A DNA stretch of 64,000 bases, taken from NCBI RefSeq assembly GCF_036038375.1, contig NZ_CP107935.1, positions 3,038,001 through 3,102,000 of the forward strand, written 5' to 3'. Origin of the DNA: Streptomyces sp. NBC_00414 (GTDB taxonomy: Bacteria > Actinomycetota > Actinomycetes > Streptomycetales > Streptomycetaceae). The position numbers were made by a program, and so were the translations under genes. The notes beneath the pieces were generated by a model, which was not told the origin of the DNA, ran no database searches, and worked only from the letters and a program-made list of their open reading frames with translations. Positions 1 through 8,245 of this stretch are shown here, one piece after another; within the stretch, counting starts at the first letter, position 1, and each line of letters starts with the position of its first letter.

Positions 1-280
1 TGCGGGCGTCCGTGACGGGAGGCGAATCGTCTCCTCTGGTGCCCTGGGACGCGACGGGCGCCGCGGCGCCGGAGGGACGGGAAGGAGAACCGGCCGCCGC
101 CGTGGTGCCGGTACGGTGCACGGCCGGCTCAGGCCGGAGGATCTCCTCGTACGCGAACTCGCCGATCATCTTCGCGAGCAGGCGGCGCCCCGCTTCCTCC
201 CATCGTGCCGGGCTCAGTTCAGGCGGACCGTAGAGGCGTGACGGCTCTCCGGGAGCCGGGGCGGCGGACGAGTTCGGCAC
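1..280 (-). CDS. IucA/IucC family siderophore synthetase, N-terminal part (cut by window edge)
   Basis: Only the first 93 codons are inside the window. The GTG start at 280 has a clear AGGAGT ribosome binding site. The readable N-terminus includes LYGPPELSPARWEEAGRRLL followed by AKMIGEFAYEEILRPEP, which resembles the opening helices of IucA/IucC synthetases. These enzymes use ATP to condense citrate or succinate derivatives with amines or hydroxylamines in NRPS-independent siderophore assembly. A low-complexity Ala/Gly/Ser stretch follows. It lies 57 bp downstream of the GNAT gene on the same strand and is probably the fourth gene of the same operon. A second synthetase for the other carboxylate of citrate is normal for such loci. 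The family call rests on a short segment plus context. Confidence 0.72.
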   Translation of the reverse strand, partial: MPNSSAAPAPGEPSRLYGPPELSPARWEEAGRRLLAKMIGEFAYEEILRPEPAVHRTGTTAAAGSPSRPSGAAAPVASQGTRGDDSPPVTDAR

Positions 281-337
281 AGGGACTCCTCGGCTGGGAA
301 CCTGATGGGGACGAGCGGTGTACTGGGAGCGACGGCG

Positions 338-1339
338 CTACAACAGATCGCGCAGGGCCCGGTCCCGGACCATGAGGGCTGCCTTCTTGTCGGGCAGATC
401 GACCTCGGCGGAGAACCGGAATCCGGCGCTCAGGAAGGCGGACACGGAGGGGGTGTTGCGAAGGTCGGGCTCCGCGACGACCCGTGCGCAGGAGGGGCGC
501 CGGTCGAGGACGAGGTCGGAGACGGCACGGAGCAGGATCGTGCCGAGTCCCCGCCCGCGATGGGCGACGCCACCGATGAGGAGGTGGATCCCTGTGTCGT
601 GGAGGCGGGCCGGGTAGTGGCGGGCCAGGGGGTCGAGATCCGCGCGGTAGATCTCCCAGTAGCTCATCGGTGTGCCGTCCAGCATGCCGAGACAGGGGAC
701 GCTGCGTCCGTCGCCGTCCAGCTGGGCGCGCAGATGGTCCTCGGTCGCCGTCCCGGGGCCGGAGAGCTCCCAGAAGGCGGCCACGGCAGGGTCGTTCATC
801 CAGCGGCTGATGAGCGGAAGGTCACGGTCGACGTGTACGGGGATCAGGTGGAAGACGCCCACGGGAGTGGCTGTCCGCCCCCAGTCACCGACGCGGTCGA
901 GCAGGTCATCACCGGCGGGGGCGGCCCGCACCTCATACTCCGCCGGGCGCGTCCTCCCACCGTCCCGTTCACTGCCACCCCCGCCGCCGCGCCCGCCACC
1001 GCCCCCGCCACCTGGCTGCCAGTCGCGGTGTTCGCCGCCGCTCCGCTCGCTCCACGCCGTGGCTGATCCGGCGCCCCCGGCCGCTGCGGCCGCTCCCGCA
1101 GCTCCGGGTGCTTCAGCCGTTCCCGCAGCTCCGTCTGCTCCCGCTGCTCCCGCCGCGCCGGTTGCTCCGGCTGCCTGGGCGTTCTTCGCGAAGAGCGCGA
1201 GGAGTTCGTCGGGCAGGCGCAGGTCGAGGGTGTCCTCGACGTCCGCGGCAGGACCCGTATCGCTACGGGCGCCGGTGCGGTGGGCGGTGTCGGCATCTGC
1301 GTCGACGTCGGCGTCGGTGCTCGCATCGGTGGGAGGCAC
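338..1339 (-). CDS. GNAT-family siderophore acyltransferase (IucB/AlcB/RhbD type)
   Basis: Predicted 333 aa. The GTG start at 1339 has GAGAGGAG about 10 nt upstream. The first ~130 residues are low-complexity (Ala/Gly runs, then a polyglycine stretch) and probably disordered. The catalytic part is the C-terminal ~200 residues and has the look of the siderophore N-acyltransferase subfamily: FHLIPVHVDRDLPLISRWMN, then AAFWELSGP, SYWEIYRADLDPLARHY and the acyl-CoA loop HRGRGLGTILLRAVSD. Family members acylate an N-hydroxylated diamine to a hydroxamate before condensation with citrate. It lies 39 bp after an IucA/IucC synthetase and before a second one, so co-transcription is likely. The N-terminal extension is not part of the family core. 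Confidence 0.85.
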   Translation of the reverse strand: MPPTDASTDADVDADADTAHRTGARSDTGPAADVEDTLDLRLPDELLALFAKNAQAAGATGAAGAAGADGAAGTAEAPGAAGAAAAAGGAGSATAWSERSGGEHRDWQPGGGGGGGRGGGGGSERDGGRTRPAEYEVRAAPAGDDLLDRVGDWGRTATPVGVFHLIPVHVDRDLPLISRWMNDPAVAAFWELSGPGTATEDHLRAQLDGDGRSVPCLGMLDGTPMSYWEIYRADLDPLARHYPARLHDTGIHLLIGGVAHRGRGLGTILLRAVSDLVLDRRPSCARVVAEPDLRNTPSVSAFLSAGFRFSAEVDLPDKKAALMVRDRALRDLL

Positions 1340-1378
1340 GGCGACGCTCCTCTCAGGAGACGGGGTGGGGCATGTTCC

Positions 1379-3385
1379 TCAGGAATGAAGGGGGTTGGCG
1401 ATGGTGACGTAGACGGACTGGGTGTCGACCGGGCCGACGAGCTCGTCGAGGCCGTGCAGCCGGGTCAGCAGGTTGGCCTTGCAGCGCAGGACGGGTGAGT
1501 CGAGCAGGTGGGCGGGCAGGGTGGTTCGCAGCCGGGCAGGACCGGAGGCGACGTTGGTGAGGAAGCGGCGGAAGGCGGCCAGCAACAGGCGCTCTTCGGC
1601 GAGGCGTTGGGAGCCGAAGGCGCCGATCAGGCCGAGCACGTTGTTGATGGCGAGGTAGTAGGCGAACCGTTCGTCGGTGACCGCGTCGGGGACGAAGGTG
1701 TCGCTGCGCTCGCCGATGCCGGGCAGTCGCTTGTCCAGTTCCGCGCGCCGGGACTCGCGGAAGTAGTAGCCCTGGTTGTCGCGGTAGCGGCCACCCCTGG
1801 GCCAGCCGTCCCGGTCCAGCAGGATCAAGGTGTTCTGCTGGTGCGCCTCCAGCGCGATGCCGGCCTCGCCGTCCAGCCAGAGGACGGGGCGGACGACGTG
1901 TTCGAGGTAGCGCAGGAACCACTCCGCGGCGACGGCTCCACGCGGCCTGCCCGTGCGTCCGGCGAGCCGGGTGACGATCTCGGTGAGCCGGGACCGGGTC
2001 GTGGACCTGTTCGGCTCGGGGTGCCGTTGCGTGGTGGACGTCACCCAGGGCCTGGGCGAGACGAGCCCCGCGATGCAGGAGACGTCGTCGGTCGGCGTGA
2101 ACGGGTTGTGGCGGATCATCACGTCGAGGCCGGTCACCGGGGTGCCGTCGGGGTCGTTCACCGCGAGCCACGCGGGGTCGCGCACGATGTCGAAGCCCGG
2201 ATGGACCGCCTGCCACTGTTCGGCGAGACCGGCCCGCAGCAGGCGGTGGACCTCGACCCCTCGGTGGAATTCCTTGCGGAGGTTCTCCCGGCGGGAGTTG
2301 GTGATGCGCAGGCCCAGCGACAGCTTCAGCATCGCGGGCGCACCGGAGCGGTAGAGGGTGCGCACGGAGGAGGTGGGGTGCCACGGGGAGCCGTGGGGGC
2401 CGAGGTCCCGAAGCAGTCCGGCGTCCAGGAGTTTCGCGGTCTCCGGGCGCCGGAGGACTTCTCGGAGCTGCCAGGGGTGCATCGGCAGCGCGGCATGGCC
2501 GTCGGGCAGGCGCATCCCGGGGCCGGCGAGCCGGGAGGTCAGCTGTTGCGCGGGTACGGGCCGGCCTCGCTCGGTCCACGCCGAGTCGGTGGCGAGAACG
2601 GAGGGGGCGACAGCCATCCAGTACAGGACGAACGAGCCGCGCGACTCGGGCGAGTAGAGCCGGGTTTCGACGCCGGTGAGTCCTTCGCGGCTCTTCGGGG
2701 TGGGGTGGAGCGGATGGCCGAGCAGCAGTGACTGTTCTGCGGAGAGGAAGAGGTCGGGGCCGTCGGCGGGGTTCTCCCTGCGGTCCGTGATGAACACGAC
2801 GGTCCGTCGCAGGGAGTCCGCGACCCGGCCGACCAGGTCACCGCCGTCGATCGGGGCCTGGGGCCCGACGGCCGCCCCCGGGGCGACGGAGGTGGTCGCC
2901 TCAGTGGACACGTGCGCCGGGGCGGAGCCGGCGGGCGCTGTCGGGGGCCCCTGCATCGGGGTCTCGCGGCCCAGTAGGGCGGCGAGCGTGACGGCGTCGG
3001 TGGGAGGTGCCTGGTCCGGGGCGCCGGAGAGATGGGGAGGGCCCAGCCGGTGCCACCCCGTGGGGGACCAGTACTGGACCGGGACGACAAGGGCCGTGCC
3101 ACTGGCCGGGAGGGGAATGCGCAGGGCGCCGTCGGCAGGAGCGGCGAGGTCGTGCTCGCGTACCCAGCAGCGCAGCAGGTTCTCCACGGCCGCGGCCTGG
3201 GCGGCGGTGTGCGGGTCGGGGTGTTCCAGCAGATCGGTGGTGGCGCCGAACAGCGCTTCGGATTTCCCGGACCCTCCCTTCTGCCGGGGGACCGATTCGG
3301 CCTCCTGCCCTTGCGAGACCTGCGTGCGGCGGGCTGCTCGCTCGTGGGCGTGGGGGCTGCCGTCGGGTGCGGGGCTAGCGTTCAA
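1379..3385 (-). CDS. IucA/IucC family NRPS-independent siderophore synthetase
   Basis: Predicted 668 aa, slightly longer than the usual ~600. The start is a TTG at 3385 preceded by GAGGAA. Family landmarks are GHPLHPTPKSREG (nucleotide-binding region, around residue 225), MHPWQLREVL, and KLSLGLRITNSRRENLRKEF, followed by a C-terminal FhuF-like region ending near the stop. The enzyme would adenylate a carboxylate, probably citrate, and join it to a diamine hydroxamate arm supplied by the neighbouring aminotransferase and GNAT products. It sits between those two genes on one strand. An internal low-complexity insert of about 40 residues (about 150-190) is unusual. I cannot tell which citrate carboxylate it acts on. 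Confidence 0.93.
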   Translation of the reverse strand: MNASPAPDGSPHAHERAARRTQVSQGQEAESVPRQKGGSGKSEALFGATTDLLEHPDPHTAAQAAAVENLLRCWVREHDLAAPADGALRIPLPASGTALVVPVQYWSPTGWHRLGPPHLSGAPDQAPPTDAVTLAALLGRETPMQGPPTAPAGSAPAHVSTEATTSVAPGAAVGPQAPIDGGDLVGRVADSLRRTVVFITDRRENPADGPDLFLSAEQSLLLGHPLHPTPKSREGLTGVETRLYSPESRGSFVLYWMAVAPSVLATDSAWTERGRPVPAQQLTSRLAGPGMRLPDGHAALPMHPWQLREVLRRPETAKLLDAGLLRDLGPHGSPWHPTSSVRTLYRSGAPAMLKLSLGLRITNSRRENLRKEFHRGVEVHRLLRAGLAEQWQAVHPGFDIVRDPAWLAVNDPDGTPVTGLDVMIRHNPFTPTDDVSCIAGLVSPRPWVTSTTQRHPEPNRSTTRSRLTEIVTRLAGRTGRPRGAVAAEWFLRYLEHVVRPVLWLDGEAGIALEAHQQNTLILLDRDGWPRGGRYRDNQGYYFRESRRAELDKRLPGIGERSDTFVPDAVTDERFAYYLAINNVLGLIGAFGSQRLAEERLLLAAFRRFLTNVASGPARLRTTLPAHLLDSPVLRCKANLLTRLHGLDELVGPVDTQSVYVTIANPLHS

Positions 3386-3574
3386 GAGGGTTCCTCGGGG
3401 GTGGTTCAGGTTCGTACGGCGACGAAACGCGGCTGTTCCGGCATAGGTGGTACCTGTTCGTTTCCTGGTCGGGGCGGGGAGGCGGTGGGTGCGGCCCGGT
3501 GATGCCTGGCGGTTGCGGCCGGGGAGACGTCCACCTCCGGACCCCGGCCCAGGCCCTCCAACGAGCAGGCCGCC

Positions 3575-5182
3575 CTACCCGGCGCGCTCGCCCTGTTCGA
3601 CATGCTCGGTCCGCTCCGGGTGCTCAGTCCGGTCGGGATACGCGGTGCGCTCGGTCCGTACGAGGTGCTCGGACGGCGGTCGTCGGGCGTCCGTGACGCG
3701 TGGGCCGGTGGGCGCCTTCGCCCTCTCCGCTGTCGCCTCCGTCGCCGGCACCACCTGCGTCGCCGCCACCTCCGCCACCGCGTCCGCGAGCCGGTCGAGC
3801 ACCGCCGTCGCCTGCTCGTCGGTGATCGTGAGCGGTGGGAGCAGCCGCACCACGCTGGAGTGCCGACCGCCCAGTTCCACGATCAGTCCGCGCCGCAGGC
3901 ATTCGCGCTGGACCGCGGCCGCCGGCGCGGGCGCGGCGGGAGGAGGTCCTCCGGGATCCGCGGACGGCTTCTCGGGGTCCACGAACTCGACGCCGATCAT
4001 CAGGCCTCGGCCACGCACCTCCCCGACGCAGCCGAAGTCGGTCTCCAGGGTCCGGAGTTGGGTGATCATGCGGTCGCCCAGCGCGGCGGCGCGCTCGGCG
4101 AGTCCGTTCTCCCGGACGTACGCGAGGGTCGCGGCGCCCGCGGCCATGGCGAGTTGGTTGCCGCGGAACGTGCCGGCGTGGGCGCCCGGTTCCCATACGT
4201 CGAGGTCGTCGCGGTAGACGACGACGGCCAGCGGCAGACTGCCGCCGATGGCCTTGGACAGGACCATCACGTCGGGTGTGACGCCGCTGTGCCCGACCGC
4301 CCAGAAGGTGCCGGTCCGCCCGACCCCCGTCTGCACCTCGTCGGCGATCAGCGGAATGGAGCGTGCCTCGGTGATCTCCCGCATCCGCCGCATCCAGTCG
4401 TCGCGGGCCGGAATCACTCCGCCCTCGCCCTGCACCGGTTCGAGGATCATGCCCGCGGGTCTCGGCACCCCGGATCTCGGGTCGTCGAGGACGGACCGCG
4501 TCCAGCGCGCGGCGAGTTCGGCCCCATGGCCGCCCCCGACGCCGAACGGGCAGCGGTAGTCCTGCGGATAGGGCAGGCGCGTCACCCGTACGTCGGGGGC
4601 GCCTCCGGATACCGCGAGCGCCCCCGCGGTCATCCCGTGGTAGGCGCCGGTGAAGGCGAGAATCCCGCTGCGGCCGGTCGCGGTGCGCACCAGTTTCAGC
4701 GCGGCCTCCACGGCGTCCGTACCGGCGGGACCGCAGAACTGCACGCGCGCGCGGTCGGCGAGGCCGGGCGGCAGGGTGCGGAACAGTTCGGTGGTGAAGG
4801 CGTCCTTGACGGGTGTGGCCAGGTCGAGGACGTGCAGCGGGGCCCCCGAGTCGAGGACCTTCCGGATGGCCTCCAGGACGACCGGGTGGTTGTGGCCGAG
4901 GGCCAGCGTGCCCGCGCCCGAGAGGCAGTCGAGATAGCGGCTTCCGTCGGCGCCCTCGATCGTCAGTCCGCGCGCCCGCACGGGGACGATCGGCAGGGCG
5001 CGCGCGTAGGTGCGCGCCGCCGACTCGCGCGCCGACTGCCGCCGCAGGATGCCCTCTTGCGCCGCGCGCGCTCGCGCGTTCTCGTGCGCCGTGCGCGCCG
5101 TCCCGTTCTCATGCCGCGTGCGCGCGCCCGCCGCTTCCTGCGTCGCGGGCGCCGCCTCGGGCGCGGACTCCGTCACAGCCAC
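3575..5182 (-). CDS. Class III PLP aminotransferase, diaminobutyrate-2-oxoglutarate type (EctB/RhbA-like)
   Basis: Predicted 535 aa from a GTG at 5182 with GGGAGG 9 nt upstream. This start removes a poorly conserved upstream extension. Class III features are visible: CLSGAGTLALGHNHP, AYHGMTAGALAVSG, EPVQGEGGVIP, IADEVQTGVGRTGTFWAV, and the PLP lysine in VLSKAIGGSLPLA. Such enzymes make L-2,4-diaminobutyrate from aspartate semialdehyde. In rhizobactin/schizokinen-type pathways this is then decarboxylated to 1,3-diaminopropane. Residues ~15-50 are an Arg/Ala/His/Glu-rich low-complexity tail and the C-terminus is also repetitive (RTE/HPE). It is the first gene of the siderophore operon, 189 bp upstream of the TTG-started synthetase. 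No separate decarboxylase is visible beside it. Confidence 0.87.
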   Translation of the reverse strand: MAVTESAPEAAPATQEAAGARTRHENGTARTAHENARARAAQEGILRRQSARESAARTYARALPIVPVRARGLTIEGADGSRYLDCLSGAGTLALGHNHPVVLEAIRKVLDSGAPLHVLDLATPVKDAFTTELFRTLPPGLADRARVQFCGPAGTDAVEAALKLVRTATGRSGILAFTGAYHGMTAGALAVSGGAPDVRVTRLPYPQDYRCPFGVGGGHGAELAARWTRSVLDDPRSGVPRPAGMILEPVQGEGGVIPARDDWMRRMREITEARSIPLIADEVQTGVGRTGTFWAVGHSGVTPDVMVLSKAIGGSLPLAVVVYRDDLDVWEPGAHAGTFRGNQLAMAAGAATLAYVRENGLAERAAALGDRMITQLRTLETDFGCVGEVRGRGLMIGVEFVDPEKPSADPGGPPPAAPAPAAAVQRECLRRGLIVELGGRHSSVVRLLPPLTITDEQATAVLDRLADAVAEVAATQVVPATEATAERAKAPTGPRVTDARRPPSEHLVRTERTAYPDRTEHPERTEHVEQGERAG

Positions 5183-5519
5183 GTCTGTCGTCCTCCCGCT
5201 GTCCACGCTGTCCAGGGGCGAGTTGCCGGTCCGCCCGATGGGAGGCGGCAGAGGGATGAACGCAGCCGGAACGTCCCCCGTACGTACCAACGACGAGGAC
5301 CGCGCGGGGCAACGGCGGACTTGAGATCCACGCCGTGACGGAACCGTTGCGGGCCCGTCGGAAGTCCCCCACAGCAACGGCATAGTCTGTGGTGCCGTTC
5401 GGCGGTCCTCGCTGATCAGCGCCCGCGGTCCACATCGGGTACGTACGGGTCCCCGGATCCGTGCGAAGTCCCATGTGGCAGCACAGAGTTGTTCGTTCAC
5501 CTCCAGGGGGAGTCACACC
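5183..5519. other. Intergenic region between divergent siderophore and protease genes
   Basis: This 337-bp divergent spacer must hold the promoters for the leftward siderophore operon and the rightward protease gene. I looked for the 19-bp iron box bound by DmdR/IdeR repressors (TTAGGTTAGGCTAACCTAA-like) and found nothing close. The segment GGCATAGT at 5379-5386 is also found at a similar distance upstream of the second protease gene, so it may be part of a promoter for these paralogues. Confidence 0.4.
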
Positions 5520-6749
5520 ATGCGACCGATACGCCCGCTCTTCACCGCCCGTCGAGGGGGGAGCCCGCGCCGCAGAACCTCCCCCGTGTTCGCCGCGGTC
5601 GGGCTGGCCACCGTGCTCGCGCTGACCGCCACCGCATGCGACTCCGGTGGGGACGCCGACGCCGCCGCCCAGACATCGGCCGCCTCGGTCGGCGACGGCA
5701 AGATCCAGATCCCGGACGACATCAAGGACCGGCTCAAGGAGCGCGGGATCGACATCGACAAGTGGAAGGGCGGTGAGTGGAAGAACTGGGACAAGGACGA
5801 CTGGCTGCGCGAGGCAGGCGACTACATCAACCCGATCATCAAGGACCTGTGGGACCCGGACCGTATGCGCGAGGCCGAGGACCCGGACCAGGGCAAGGGT
5901 GTCGACGAGAACGACCTGTCGGGTGACCAGGGCGTGACCGACCCCGAGCCGGCGCCCGTGGAGGCGCAGGCCGTTCCGGCGGGTTACCACGAGAACGTGC
6001 CCGAGGCGGGCAAGGTGTTCTTCGACTCCCCCGAGGGCACGATGGTCTGCTCGGCGACCGTGGTCGAGGACCCGGCCCACCCGGGCAAGTCCAACCTCGT
6101 GTGGACCGCGGGCCACTGTGTGCACGCCGGCGCGAAGGGCGGCTGGTACCGCAACATCGCCTTCGTGCCCTCGTACAACGACAGCGCCATGTCGGCCACC
6201 GAGATCGCGGGCGCGACCAAGGAGCAGGTAGCTCCGTACGGTGTCTGGTGGGGCAACTGGGCGCAGACCTCGGACCAGTGGATCGAGCAGGGCGGCCCGA
6301 CGGGCGGCGACGGTGCCTCGCACGACTTCGCCGTCATCCATGTGACGCCGGAGAAGGGCGGGGACGGCAAGTCCCTGGAGGAGACGGTCGGTTCGGCGCT
6401 CCCGGTCGATTTCAACGCCCCGGCCGTGTCCGAGGTCGGGGACATCACCGCGACCGGTTACCCGGCGGCGAAGCCGTTCGACGGGGAGACCATGTACCAG
6501 TGCACGGACAAGCCGGGCCGGCTCTCGATCGTCAGGTCCAACCCGACGATGTACCGCATCGGATGCACCATGACCGGTGGTTCCTCGGGCGGCGGCTGGG
6601 TCGCCACGGGCTCGGACGGCGCTCCCGCGCTGGTCTCCAACACCTCGATCGGCCCGGTGACCGCGGGCTGGCTGGCGGGTCCGCACCTGGGCTCGGAGGC
6701 CAAGGGGATCTACGACGCGGTGAGCAAGAAGTACGCGGCGCAGCGGTAG
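5520..6749 (+). CDS. Secreted trypsin-like serine protease lipoprotein (first of a tandem pair)
   Basis: Predicted 409 aa from ATG 5520, preceded by GGGGGAG. The Arg-rich N-terminus and hydrophobic segment end in LALTATAC, a lipoprotein-type cleavage site, so it is probably anchored outside the membrane. A conserved charged module follows, with KEWGIDIDKW-like helices, WKNWDKDDWLREAGDYI and NPIIKDLWDPDRM. The trypsin-like domain has the triad His in VWTAGHCVHAG, a likely Asp in HDFAVIHV, and the nucleophile Ser in GCTMTGGSSGGGW. Substrate is unknown. A paralogue with the same architecture lies 204 bp downstream. The two are separated by their own probable promoter region rather than tightly coupled. 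Confidence 0.88.
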   Translation: MRPIRPLFTARRGGSPRRRTSPVFAAVGLATVLALTATACDSGGDADAAAQTSAASVGDGKIQIPDDIKDRLKERGIDIDKWKGGEWKNWDKDDWLREAGDYINPIIKDLWDPDRMREAEDPDQGKGVDENDLSGDQGVTDPEPAPVEAQAVPAGYHENVPEAGKVFFDSPEGTMVCSATVVEDPAHPGKSNLVWTAGHCVHAGAKGGWYRNIAFVPSYNDSAMSATEIAGATKEQVAPYGVWWGNWAQTSDQWIEQGGPTGGDGASHDFAVIHVTPEKGGDGKSLEETVGSALPVDFNAPAVSEVGDITATGYPAAKPFDGETMYQCTDKPGRLSIVRSNPTMYRIGCTMTGGSSGGGWVATGSDGAPALVSNTSIGPVTAGWLAGPHLGSEAKGIYDAVSKKYAAQR

Positions 6750-6953
6750 CGGCAGGGGGACGGACGGCGGCAGGGTGGGCCTCACGGAAATTTTCACCGC
6801 TCGGCCGCCGTTCGTCCCCGACTCCCCGGGCATAGTGGGATGTCGCGGTGGCACGGGCACCGCGGAGCGCCTCATCGGTGTTCTCCGCGGCCGACCCGTA
6901 TGTGCCTGAGCCGCATGAGAGAGAAGCACGTTCTATCGGGGGTAGACAACACC

Positions 6954-8153
6954 ATGCGTTCCACACGTCCGTCCTTCGCGGAAAGTCGCGGGCGGGGCCG
7001 CTTCATCGCCGCCGCCGGACTCGCCGCGGCCCTGGCACTGACCGGCACCGCCTGTGACTCGGAGGACGACAAGGCCGCCGACAAGCCGGCTGCCACGGGT
7101 TCCGAGTCCTCCGGTTCCGACAAGATCGAAATTCCGGCCGACATCGCCGACAGGCTCAAGGAGCACGGCATCGATGTCGACGACTGGAAGGACGGCGAGT
7201 GGAAGAACTGGGACAGGGACAAGTGGCTCAGTGAGGCCCAGGACTTCGTCAACCCGGTGATCGAGGGCCTCTGGAAGCCCGAGCGGATGACGTCCGCCGA
7301 GGACCCGGCCAAGACGATCTCCACGAAGGACGCGGCGGCCGAGCAGGGCGTCAGCGACCCGGCGCCCGCCCCGGTCACCGCGGCGCGTGAGAAGACTCCG
7401 TACCACGACAACGCCGCCCCGGTCGGGAAGGTCTTCTTCGACTCCCCCGAGGGCTCGATGGTCTGCTCCGGGACGGTCGTGAAGGATCCGCGCAACCCGG
7501 GCAAGTCCAACCTCGTGTGGACCGCGGGCCACTGTGTGCACGCCGGCGGTGGCGGCGGCTGGTACCGCAACATCGCCTTCGTGCCCGCCTACAACGACCT
7601 CGGCAAGACCGAGGCCGAGCTGGGCGACGCCACGCAGGAGGAGATCGCCCCGTACGGCCAGTTCTGGGCGGACTGGGCCTCGACCTCCGACGAATGGATC
7701 GCGGGCGGCTCTGAGTCGGGCGGCGAGGGTGCCCCGTACGACTACGCGGTACTGCACGTGAAGCCGGAGTCCGGCTCCAAGTCCCTTGAGGAGACGGTCG
7801 GCACCGCGCTGGACGTCGACTTCTCCACGCCCGCCGTCGCGAACGCGGGCACGATGGGAGCCTGGGGCTACCCGGCCGCGCAACCGTTCGACGGTCTGAT
7901 CATGCACAGGTGCGTCGACCGGCCGGGCCGGCTCTCGCTCAGCCCGGCGCTGCCGACCATGTACCGCATCGGGTGCACGATGACCGGTGGTTCGTCCGGC
8001 GGCGGCTGGTTCCGCGTCGTCGACGGCAGGACCGTGCTCGTCTCGAACACGTCGATCGGCCCGACCGACAGCACCTGGCTGGCGGGCCCGCAGCTGGGCA
8101 AGGGCGCGAAGGCCATCTACGACAACATGAGCGAGGAGTACGGCGCCAAGTAG
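6954..8153 (+). CDS. Secreted trypsin-like serine protease lipoprotein (second of a tandem pair)
   Basis: Predicted 399 aa from ATG 6954 after GGGGGT. Longer in-frame starts exist (from 6840) but lack conservation with the paralogue. It has the same plan as the upstream gene: an Arg-rich start, hydrophobic segment, LALTGTAC lipobox, the EWKNWDRDKWLSEAQDFVN helix module, then a protease domain with TAGHC, YDYAVLHV and GCTMTGGSSGGGW. All three triad residues are retained. The linker after the lipobox is more diverged than the catalytic core, as expected for an older tandem duplication. A strong terminator lies 42 bp after the stop. Confidence 0.88.
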   Translation: MRSTRPSFAESRGRGRFIAAAGLAAALALTGTACDSEDDKAADKPAATGSESSGSDKIEIPADIADRLKEHGIDVDDWKDGEWKNWDRDKWLSEAQDFVNPVIEGLWKPERMTSAEDPAKTISTKDAAAEQGVSDPAPAPVTAAREKTPYHDNAAPVGKVFFDSPEGSMVCSGTVVKDPRNPGKSNLVWTAGHCVHAGGGGGWYRNIAFVPAYNDLGKTEAELGDATQEEIAPYGQFWADWASTSDEWIAGGSESGGEGAPYDYAVLHVKPESGSKSLEETVGTALDVDFSTPAVANAGTMGAWGYPAAQPFDGLIMHRCVDRPGRLSLSPALPTMYRIGCTMTGGSSGGGWFRVVDGRTVLVSNTSIGPTDSTWLAGPQLGKGAKAIYDNMSEEYGAK

Positions 8154-8195
8154 CCGCCGTACCTGCCCGCACCGCACGCGTCAGCACGTACGACG

Positions 8196-8228
8196 AAGGC
8201 CCGCCCCCTGCGAGAGGGGGCGGGCCTT
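8196..8228. terminator. Strong hairpin terminator between convergent protease and hflX genes
   Basis: A perfect 14-bp stem (AAGGCCCGCCCCCT and its complement, 8196-8209 with 8215-8228) closes a 5-nt loop. There is no long U tract, as is usual in Streptomyces. It sits between the stop codons of two converging genes and so probably serves both strands. Confidence 0.9.
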
Positions 8229-8245
8229 CTGTCGGCTTGCGGTGA

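Noticed and set aside
3386..3574. Possible extra gene or iron box between the aminotransferase and synthetase genes
   Set aside because: No frame with an RBS is present. The AGGTGGTACCT segment at about 3446 is too short and unlike the DmdR consensus.
5109..6929. 606-codon minus-strand frame opposite the first protease gene
   Set aside because: No RBS or domain; it is opposite a gene with a complete catalytic triad.
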